Source of the DNA: Ceratopteris richardii
Taxonomy: Eukaryota; Streptophyta; Polypodiopsida; Polypodiales; Pteridaceae
Length of the DNA stretch: 64,000 nucleotides
Direction of reading: 5' to 3'
Assembly (NCBI GenBank): GCA_020310875.1
Contig: CM035432.1
Coordinates: forward strand, 100,032,512 to 100,096,511
Below, piece by piece: positions 46,663-55,631 of this stretch. The position numbers and the translations under genes are program-made. The first letter of the stretch is position 1; every line of letters begins with the position of its first letter. The notes under the pieces are model-generated. The model was given only the letters and a program-made list of their open reading frames with translations. It had not been told where the DNA came from and made no database searches.

Positions 46663-48287
46663 ATGGCTAGAACCCAAAAGACAGCAAGGAAGTTGTACCC
46701 TGAGGGTTAGGACAAGAATGCCCAAGGGGAAAATGTCCAGGAGCAAAATTCCCAGAAGGTTCAAGCCAATGTGCCAGACAAGCCTTCAAAAAAAAGGGTC
46801 AACTACCATGTAAAGTCTTTCAAGGAAATTAGAAGAGCTCAAAAGTCTGTGGGATTGTTGATCCCAAGACTTCCATTTATGAGAGTTGTCAAGCAGATCT
46901 CAGCCAACCTCTGTTCTTTGATGAAGACCTCATCCTTTGTCAATGTGAGGTGGCAAACTCAAGCACTGCTATGCCTGCAAGAAGCTACAGAGGACTTTGC
47001 TATTGATTTCATGAATGATGCCTACTTATGTGCTGCTCATTCTCATAGGGTAACATTAATGGCAAAGGATTATGTTATTGTTTCAAGAATAAGATATAAG
47101 TTTGATAAAGCTCTGGTTCCTATTGATCACCACGATAAAAAATTCTTCGATATTTTAAATATACCTCCAGCTCGAGCACCTAAAACAACAGTTGTCATTG
47201 AAGAGATCAACGCTCAAGTCACTCATTATCATGAGACTAGAACTGCAGCAAATAGTGAGGAGGAGAGGAAAAAGCAGGGATTATTTACAGAGGAAAGTGC
47301 CATCTTAACCCAGATTCAAAAGTTACAGAAAGCAAATAAAGAGCTCCTCAAGAAAGGAGATGGGCAGGTTATAGTTAATGTTGCAATGCCATGGCAAAGT
47401 GAATTGTTTCTTGACATTAGACCTGAAGATAACAAAATGTTGAGGGAGCTTCATCTTGAAATATCAGATAGTGTGGTCAACATTTCACTCAGGTATATCT
47501 AGAGGCCTTGAAATGCTTTTGTTTTGCATAATTTTCTAGTTCCTTAACTGCATTTTTATTTCTTGATTTGTAGGGTTCTTCTTCAACAATGTGAGGAAGC
47601 GGTTCAAAGAAAAGTATTTATTTTAGATCCTCTGGTGACACAGTGTTTTTTGCATAAACATTGGAGATGCCAAGTCCTTTCTACAGGGTTTTACAGAAGA
47701 AGTAGAATGTGTTATTTACCCATATATTGAAAAGTAAGTATTCATCTTCATTTTGGAAACATATTTGTTTCATTTAAGAAAGTATATTTACATGCAACTC
47801 ATTGACAGGGGCCATTGGAGTTTGATTATTGTGGACTTCAATGCATATCAAGCTCTTTTCCTCAATTCTCTTCCATCACAGCATGGGAATTGCAAAGTGT
47901 AAGTTACTATACATTTTGTTGTTCTCTATTTTAAAGCCATGCCCTGTTTTGATTTTCACTTTACAATGCAGTGCTGCAAAGCTTCTCAAGATGCATATTG
48001 ATCAGAATTTTCCAGGAATAGCTAAAATGAATGAACAAAAGCAATTTGGATACAGCCAAATTCATGTGCAATTGCAGAGAGACTCAACATCATGTGGCTG
48101 GAGAGTGATTGCAAATGCTGTAAGATTCTTGGAAAGAAGGTTCCACAATCCTGAATTGAATTTATCAGACTACCCGGAAGCATGGATCATCTTGATCAGA
48201 GAGAAAGCAATAAATAGTATCATGAAACATGCAATCTGCCCATATGATCCAGACTCACCTCCACCCCCTCCACCTGATAAAAAATAG
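46663..48287 (+). pseudogene. Histone H3/CENH3-like - Ulp1-like protease fusion, inner copy
   Basis: Predicted exons 46663-47492, 47574-47733, 47809-47898 and 47972-48287 all have GT-AG junctions conserved in both copies. Residues 1-10 read MARTQKTARK, like the histone H3 tail; a Gln/Asn-rich linker follows. Residues 48-130 are a histone H3 fold: KEIRRAQKSVGLLIPRLPF (aN-a1), a first loop about 8 residues longer than in H3, VRWQ, LQEATEDF and HRVTLMAKDY. LLIP, RW, QEAxEDF and VTLMxKD favour CENH3 over canonical H3. A linker leads to a C48-type domain: ILDPL, GHWSLIIVDF, FLNSLPS and LQRDSTSCGWRV (His, Asn where Asp is usual, Gln, Cys), then a poly-Pro and Lys-rich tail. Defects: TAG at codon 16 (Gln in the outer copy), a 1-bp insertion near 47664 and an early TAG at 48285. 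Confidence 0.88.
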
Positions 48288-48683
48288 TCTGAAGATAAAA
48301 AGAAAGGGCTTCCTCTTCACTCACCACTAAAGCATGGGAACAACATAAAGAGTCAAGCTGAAAGCTCCAAAAAGGGACAGAAGCAACAGAGAAAGCAAGG
48401 CTCTAAAAAGGATAGAAAGGGTTAAATCAATTTTTGAGTCTTAGATTGAAATCAATTGTAAAGCCAACCAAGGTTGGAAGATTTATTTTTTAACAAATTG
48501 TATGTAGTTATGCCAATCTTCATCTGGAAGATGGTCACAGTTGTATTGACAAAAGTTCATTGGATGGTCCAATTAAGTTTATTAATGTCACAATTATGAA
48601 TGTATTGTGGGTTTTTTACTTCATTCTTGTTGGAAAGTGTTTAAATTCGAGAAGTTATAGAAGGACATAAAGAATTAAGAGGA
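48288..48683. other. 3' region of gene C with former C-terminal tail
   Basis: The frame after the TAG at 48285 stays open to a TAA at 48423 and encodes a Lys/Gln-rich basic tail, read through in the outer copy (a Tyr codon replaces the stop). The rest is 3' UTR-like with no gene. Confidence 0.6.
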
Positions 48684-49379
48684 CACGACCGATACAAGCG
48701 ATACGGGGAATCGGAGAATCTTGGATTGCCCCTATCGCTTGCATCGGTCGTATTATCCATTTCATCGTTGTTGCTAGTTTTTATACTCGTGAGTCAAATC
48801 TTTATGCAAGGTCACTTCTTGAAGTCTCTCGTGGTAGTTTGCTAACACGACCGATGTAAGCGAAAAGGGCCATCCGACAATTTCAGATTGCACTAGTCGC
48901 TAGCATCGGTCGTCCTCACTTATCTCGTCTCCTCTGCTTTATGCCTTAAGACATGCTCTTCTAATATTGAAATACCAAACCTTGGATTGGAATTTGCACC
49001 AAGTTCTCCACTCTCTCTTATATTACTTGGTAGTTTGCATTTGTACCATGATAATTTCTCTCGCGGTAGTTTGCTAACACGACCGATGTAAGCGATAAGG
49101 GCCATCCGACAATTTCAGATTGCACTAGTCGCTTGCATCGGTCGTCTTCACTTATCTTGTCTCCTCTGCTTTATGCCTTAAGACATGCTCTTCTAATATT
49201 GAAATACCAAACCTTGGATTGGAATTTGCACCAAGTTCTCCACACTCTCTTATATTACTTGTTATGTGTACCTTTGTACCATGATAATTTCTCTTGCGGT
49301 AGTTTGCTAACACGACCGATGTAAGCGATAAGGGCCATCCGACAATTTCAGATTGCACTAGTCGCTTGCATCGGTCGTC
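48684..49379. repeat. Four hairpins downstream of gene C
   Basis: Hairpins start at 48684, 48846, 49078 and 49311. The last three belong to ~233-bp tandem units (tcttcacttatctcgtctcc... ). The outer copy has two (52240, 52388), so the array expanded or contracted between copies. Confidence 0.9.
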
Positions 49380-49879
49380 TTCACTTATCTCGTCTCCTCT
49401 GCTTTATGCCTTAAGACATGCTCTTCTAATATTGAAATACCAATCCTTGGATTGGAATTTGCACCAAGTTCTCCACACTCTCTTATATTACTTGTTATGT
49501 GTACGATGATAATTTCTCTTGCATTACTTGAGGACAAAAAAGTTGGATAGAATCAAATTATTTAGCTGAGACTAGTGTGCACCTTTGATAGACTATAATT
49601 ATTAAATTGAAATTAGATATTCAATTCTAGATCTCTTCTTCATCTAGAATTAACTTATGCAAGTTCCTGTATAATTATTTCTTAGTCATCAATTCACTCC
49701 TGCAAAAAAAAATCAATGGAAATATGAAATTAAGGACCTAAAAAATATCTAAGACATTTAAAATTAATAATTTAACACACATTGTTTGTAACCATCCTGC
49801 CAAGAAAATTCAATGGAAGTATCAATAGAAGCTTCTATTAGATGAAGATACATTATGTAAGAATGTCAGGGTTAACTTG
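49380..49879. other. Spacer between convergent genes C and A
   Basis: AT-rich, no gene; mirrored by about 51590-52230 in the outer copy, with some indels. Confidence 0.5.
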
Positions 49880-51122
49880 TTACAATCTTAAAGGTTGGAA
49901 CTTAATCACCCTTGGTGGCAGGCAGCTTATGCAAGATAATGATTTCTCTGATCTAATGTTAACTATTGCATCATCAATTGAGAATCTACACTGAGATGAT
50001 ACCTCATCAAGGTATTCTAGAAGCTCCCTTACATTTCTGAGATTCCAATTTGCAGTGACAATTAATTTCCTTGATTGAAAATCTGGATGAATCAATACTA
50101 CTAACTCAAATTCTGGACAGCTCTCCTCTGAGTCCAAGGCTATCCAAAGTCCAAGCTTTTTTTTCCACCTTCTATAGTCATATCCTAGAACCAGAGATTG
50201 TCGACATATCTGATATGAGATTGAAAGAGAATTGGGACTAACTTTACATAAAATAATGTCACCTAGCTTTTGAACTTCTTTGCTATCCCATTCCCTACCT
50301 AAAACATCATCAATCTCTGAAATGGGGACTCTCCTATTCAACCACATTGTTTTTGTTTTCTGTAATAACATGTTTTTAAAGCATGCTACAAAGACATGAA
50401 TAGGCAAAAACCATTGAATCTTTATCCTTCTCGAAATTCGGCCTGCTGACATTGCCTTCTGGATGTCAAATTTAATTTTGCAGAGAAAACTTGAAACTGT
50501 TGAATGATCAGGAGCATCCCAATCTAATGAAGAGATGCAAGGACTAGGTACGTGTACAAGAATTCCATAAGAACTCCTCCCTGACGGCACTTGATAATCT
50601 GCATAATGGACAAATAACTCTATGCTATTGAAGAATTGAACAGATTTCTCTGCATACATGAGTTCTGCATATTCCTTATGAAGAACTCTGAATGTTCTTG
50701 TTAAACATTCAACAGGTTTCCATTCCACAATATTGGAAGGAAAGATATCTGCAGTACAAAAACATATGTTTCATTATACAAAATCAACTGGAATGATAGA
50801 AGAGCATTGTCAAACTTCACTTACAGTACGAAGGGAATTGCAGATGATTTTCTAGAACAAGATCCTTAGCGGTGTACACATGCTGTACTCGTGCAAACCA
50901 ACCGCATCTCTTCAATTTGAAACTGAGAATACGTCCCTTCCAATGGTTTCTTGTGTTGTCTCTTTTGGCACGCTTGACTTTATGGGCACCTCTACAGCTA
51001 GGAAGCATAGTAACCCAGTCATTTACTTTCACGGAAAGAGGTTTCCACAAAGAATCCTCTCTTCTGTTGTAAACCTCACATGAAGTTACGCGATTGGAAG
51101 GACGACGAGAAGAAGAAGCCAT
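49880..51122 (-). CDS. Transposon orphan protein A, inner copy (intact)
   Basis: Exons 50825-51122 and 49880-50748 (minus strand, TACT|gtaagt ... ctgcag) give 388 residues with no stop. I know no matching family. The first ~100 residues are strongly basic (MASSSRRPSNRVTS, RGAHKVKRAKRDNTRNHWKG, FKLKRCGWFARVQHVYTAKD), which would suit nucleic-acid or nucleosome binding. The rest has hydrophobic and aromatic segments (IKIQWFLPIHVFVACFKNML, LVLGYDYRRWKKKLGLWIAL) and mixed alpha/beta character. It lies at the terminal repeat opposite the transposase and is convergent to gene C. A TATA box is at 51183-51190. Conservation in both copies argues for a transposon function; what it does is unknown. Confidence 0.8.
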
Positions 51123-51534
51123 TTGAACTTAAGAGAAGAAGAATGTTCAAAGCGAGAAACCGACGTTCACAAATTTTGGCAGTATTTATAGAAAAAAAGG
51201 CTTTGTACACGTGGAAACTTTTGATTTGATGTTAACCCTGTCGTTGAATGATCATGACATTTTGTGAACCCAAAAATATTTCGTATCTTCAAAAATCAAT
51301 TCCTTCTTGGAAATTCGAGAATATGCTTTGTGTAGTGTGCAAAAGTATCTTTTTTTGCATTAAACCGAAAAATTGTACACTGAATACGAGACTCTTCATC
51401 ACTCTAGCGGCGCTTTGAAAGAAAATTGTATTAAAAAAAGAAATTCTCCATACGGTTAAAAGAGACAGCAATGTTATATTCTTGTACACGTGGAAAGATG
51501 CTATTTGTCAATTTCGTTAATCTCTCATTAGCAA

Positions 51535-51567
51535 ACAGCCCCTTTTCGGCCGTTTTTCGCCCTAATG
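51535..51567 (-). repeat. Terminal inverted repeat, inner copy, gene A end
   Basis: Reverse complement begins CATTAGGGCGAAAAACGGCC, then GAAAAGGGG; about 29-30 of 33 bases match the other end. Confidence 0.92.
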
Positions 51568-52239
51568 AGTTCCAACCTTTAAGATTGTAACAAGTTAACC
51601 CTGATATTCTTACATAATGTATCTTCCTCTAATAGAAGCTTCTATTGATACTTCCATTGACTTTTCTTTGCAAGATGGTGACAAAGAATGTGTGTTAAAT
51701 TATGAATTTTAAATGTCTATATTCATATTTGCATTTTTTTAATTTACTTTCAAGATTTTGATGAGGTTCTTATTTTACAATGATAAGAATATAAACCAAG
51801 ACATTCTTAGATATTTTTTAGGTCCTTTATTTCATATTTTCATTGTTTTTTATTTGCAGGAGTGAATTGATGACTTCAATTACTCATATTGGCATTTTTT
51901 TGTTTAATCTTAACATTCTGATGAGGTTCCAACTAAGAAATAATTATACAAGAACTTGCATAAGTTAATTCTACATGAACAAGAGATCTAGAATTCAATA
52001 TCTAATTTCAATTTAGTTATTTATAGTCTATCAAAGGTGCACATTAGTCTCAATTAAATAATTTGATTCTATCCAACTTTTCTGTCTTCAAGTAATGCAA
52101 GAGAAAATATCATGGTACACATAACAAGTAATATAAGAGAGGGTGGAGAACCTGGTGCAAATTCCAATCCAAGGTTTGGTATTTCAAAATTAGAAGAGCA
52201 TGACTTAAGGCATAAAACAGAGGAGACGAGATAAGAGAA
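51568..52239. other. Outer-copy spacer between genes A and C
   Basis: Begins with the last codons and stop of outer gene A, cut off by the insertion, then AT-rich DNA equivalent to 49380-49879. No gene. Confidence 0.55.
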
Positions 52240-52450
52240 GACGACCGATGCAAGCGACTAGTGCAATCTGAACTTGTCGGATGGCCCTTATCGCTTATAT
52301 CGGTCGTGTTAGCAAACTACCGCGAGAGACTTTAACAAGTGACCTTATGTAAAGATTTGACTCATGAGTATAAAAACAACTAGCAACATCGGATGCAAGC
52401 AATAGGGGCAATCCAAAATTCGATTCCCCATATCGCTTGTATCAGTCGTG
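52240..52450. repeat. Two hairpins downstream of outer gene C
   Basis: 52240-52308 is well preserved; 52388-52450 has lost bases in its left stem. Confidence 0.8.
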
Positions 52451-52796
52451 TCCTCTTAATTCTTTATATCCTTCTGTATCTTCTCCAATTTAAACTTTCT
52501 AACAGGAATGAAGTAAGAAACCCACAATGTAGTCATATTTGTGACACAAACAAATTTAATTGGACCATGCAATGACCTTTTGTTTAACTCTCAAGAGGTT
52601 CAATACAACTGTATATTTCTCAAGGCATATAAATATTGTAAAGGCAAATAAATATGGTTACAATGACCATCTTCCAGATGAAGATTGGCATAAGTACATA
52701 CAATTTGTACATAAATAAATCTTCCAACCTATGTTGGTTTTACAATAGATTTCAATCTAAGAATAAAAAATGATTCAACCCTTTCTATCCTTTTTG

Positions 52797-54553
52797 GAGC
52801 CCTATTTTCTCTGTTGCTTCTGTCCCTTTTTGGAGCTTTCTGCTTGACTCTTTTTGTTGGTCCCATGCTTTAAGGGTGAGTGAAGAGGAAGCCCTTTCTT
52901 TTTATCTTCATACTTTTTTTTATCAGGTGGAGGGGGTGGAGGTGAGTCTGGATCATAGGGGTAGATTGCATGTTTCATGATGCCATTTATTGCTCTCTCT
53001 CTGATCAAGATGATCCATGTATTTGGGTAGTCTGATAAATTCAATTCAGGACTATAAAACCTTCTTTCCAAGAATCATACAACATTTGCAACCACTCTCC
53101 AGCCACATGATGTTGAGTCTCTCTGCAATGGCACATGAATTTGTATGTATCCAAATTGCTTTTGTTCATTCATTTTAGCAATTCCAGGAAAATTCTGATC
53201 AATATGAATCTTGAGAAGCTTTGCAACACTGCATTGTAAAGTGAAAATCAGAATGGATGGCATGGCTTTTAAATAGAGAACAATAAAATGTATAGCAACT
53301 TACACTTTGCAATTCCCATGTTGTGATTGAAGAGAATTGAGGAAAAGAGCTTGATATGCATTGAAGTAAAAAATAATCAAACTCCAATGGCCCTTGTCAA
53401 TGAGTTGCATGTAAATATACTTTCTTAAATGAAACAAATATCTTTCCAAAATGAAGATGAATACTTACTTTTCAATATATGGGTAGATAACACATTCTAC
53501 CTCTTCTGTAAAATCCTGTAGAAAGGACTTGGCATCTCCATGTTTATGCAAAAAACACTGTGTCACCAGAGGATCTAAAATAAATACTTTTCTTTGAATC
53601 GTTTCCTCACATTGTTGAAGAAGAACCCTACAAATCAAAAAATAAAAATTTAGTTAAGGAACTAGAAAAATTAAGCAAAACAAGAGCACTTTAAGGCCTC
53701 TAGATATACCTAAGTGAAATGTTGACCACACTATCTGATATTTCAACATGAAGCTCCCTCAACATTTTCTTGTCTTCAGGTCTAATGTCAAGAAACCAAT
53801 CTTTTTGCCATGGCATTGCAACATTAACTATTATCTACCCATCTCCTTTCTTAAGGAGCTCTTTATTTGCTTTCTGTAATTTTTGAATTTGGGTTAAGAT
53901 GACACTTTCCTCTGTAAATAATCCCTACTTTTTCCTCTCCTCCTCACTATTTGCTGCAGTTCTAGTTTCATGATCATGAGTGACCTGAGGGTTGATCTCT
54001 TCAATGACAACTATTGTTTTGGGTGCTCGAGCTGGAGGTATATTTAAAATATCAAAGAATTTTCGATCATGGTGATCAATAGGAACCATAGATTGATCAA
54101 ATTTATATCTTATTCTTGAAACAATAACATAATCCTTCGCCATTAGTATTACCCTATGAGAATGAGTAGCACATAAATAGGCATCATTCATAAAATCAAT
54201 AGCAAAGTCCTCTACAACTTCTTACAGGCATAGCAGTGCTTGAGTTTGCCACCTCACATTGACAAAGGATGATGTCTTCATCAAAGAACAGAGGTTGACT
54301 GAGATCTGCTTGACAACTCTCATAAATGGAAGTCTAGGGATCAACAATCCCACAAACTTTTGAGCTCTTCTAATTTCCCTCAAGGACTTTACATGGTACT
54401 TGACCCTTTTTTTGAAGGCTTGTTTAGTACATTGGCTTGAATCTTCTGGTGATTTTGCTCCTGGACATTTTGCCGCTGGGCATTTTGTTCCTAGGCATTT
54501 TGGTCCTGACCCTCAGGGTACAACTTCCTTGCTATCTTTTTGGTCCTAGCCAT
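52797..54553 (-). pseudogene. Histone H3/CENH3-like - Ulp1-like fusion, outer copy, decayed
   Basis: Same four-exon layout on the minus strand. The start reads MARTKKIARKLYPEGQDQNA and keeps Lys at H3 position 4; codon 16 is Gln, but a TAG follows at codon 21. A 1-bp loss in a run of A before the histone fold shifts the frame, and TGA or TAG codons interrupt it near 53930 and 53840. The histone segment is still readable (MNDAYLCATHSHRVILMAKDY). Exon 2 lacks the insertion seen in the inner copy and reads KHGDAKSFLQDF, which supports the protease frame. QRDSTSCGWRV is preserved (53080-53130). Confidence 0.85.
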
Positions 54554-54650
54554 ACTCTGCACAAAATGAGAGTCTTTAGGCAAGGAATTAGGAAAAGTGG
54601 AAACTTGCCCTCAAAAAGCTATGATCAATGACTCTTTCCATTGTCAGAGA

Positions 54651-55103
54651 CACGACCGATCCAAGCGATAGGAGTCATCCGGAAATGCCCGGATGTCCTT
54701 GATCACTTGCATCGGTCATCCTTGAATTCATCATCAAATATCAATCAAATATATCTTACAATGCAAAATACTCGACTATCACTAAGAAAAACATAATTTG
54801 AAAGCTATGATCAATGACTCTTTCCACTGTCAGAGACACGATCGATCCAAGTGACAAGAATCATCCGTAAATGCCCAGATGTCCCTAATTTCTTGCATCG
54901 GTCGTCCCTAAATTCATCATCAAATTTCAATAAATACAAGTTAAAATATAGGTAACAATGCATAATACTCAAGCATCACTAAGGAAACAAAAATTTGCAA
55001 GCTATGATCAAGGACTCGATGCCATTTAAGAAACATGACCGATCCAAGTGATTAGGGTTATCCAAAAATCTCGAATGTACGGTGATCGCTTGGATCGGTC
55101 GTG
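54651..55103. repeat. Three hairpins in the outer gene C leader
   Basis: Start at about 54651, 54837 and 55034, in ~186-196-bp tandem units. Stems carry gatccaag where the inner copy has gatgcaag, changed on both sides in the third one (aagtgat / gatcgcttggatcggtc). Confidence 0.8.
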
Positions 55104-55259
55104 TCCATATTACCTAACGCAGAGAGCGCTCTCTATAGAAATTGTGAAGAAGCAGCTTAAAAACTTGGTGGCGATGGAACCTCGATGCTTGGAAAGTGTT
55201 GATAAAAAAAAATGAAAGAAATGAATAGGGAAGCTTAAATAGGTCCCAGAACTGAGTTG

Positions 55260-55440
55260 ACCATTGGTGCCACATGGCATGCCACGATTGGTCCACATCA
55301 TATAGCCATTGCAAATTCCAATATCTTTTGCCATGTGGCATTATTTGATTGGTCCACATCATCTATTCGTTGAATCGGCCAACGTACGCTTTGCCACATG
55401 GCACTCGGTGATTGCTCCACATCATTCGACTGTTACTTCT
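55260..55440. promoter_or_regulatory. Outer divergent promoter with decayed G-boxes
   Basis: Three units as in the inner copy, but the cores read GCCACATGGC, GCCATGTGGC and GCCACATGGC (about 55269, 55330, 55393), and TGACGTGG is now TGATGTGG. Each change is a CpG transition. Confidence 0.75.
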
Positions 55441-55542
55441 TCCCTCCTCGCCTATAAATAGCTACTTCCTTCACAAACTCAAATTTTGAACCTTCAGAGA
55501 ATTTGTGTCATTTACATGCGTATTTTTCTTTCGTCCCCGACA

Positions 55543-55594
55543 AGACTGATACAAGCGATTTTCCCCGTTTGACCGATTGCTTGCATCGATCGTG
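55543..55594. repeat. Shortened hairpin in the outer gene B leader
   Basis: caagactgatacaagcgat pairs with ttgcttgcatcgatcgtg around a shorter loop. It is the counterpart of 45736-45805. Confidence 0.75.
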
Positions 55595-55631
55595 TTCTCC
55601 TCATAGACATACAGGAGAAGCTGCAGCTAAG

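Larger units (their letters stand above)
39657..51567 (+). mobile_element. Inner, complete 11.9-kb histone-protease DNA transposon
   Basis: Terminal inverted repeats of ~33 bp begin CATTAGGGCGAAAAACGGCC at both ends (20 of the first 20 bases match). Gene order: transposase (+), B (-), C (+), A (-). It interrupts gene A of the outer copy seven codons before its stop. The flanks gattaa / agttcc equal the uninterrupted sequence present in its own gene A (49895-49912, reverse) plus one extra A, giving a 1-bp duplication. Genes A and B are open; the transposase has a stop at codon 16 and a -1 frameshift; C has a stop at codon 16 and a +1 insertion. Confidence 0.92.

Noticed and set aside
46771..47502. 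The histone-like gene as a nearby host H3 gene or processed pseudogene
   Set aside because: It lies at the same place in two independent transposon copies, with element-specific introns and fusion to the protease, so it belongs to the element.
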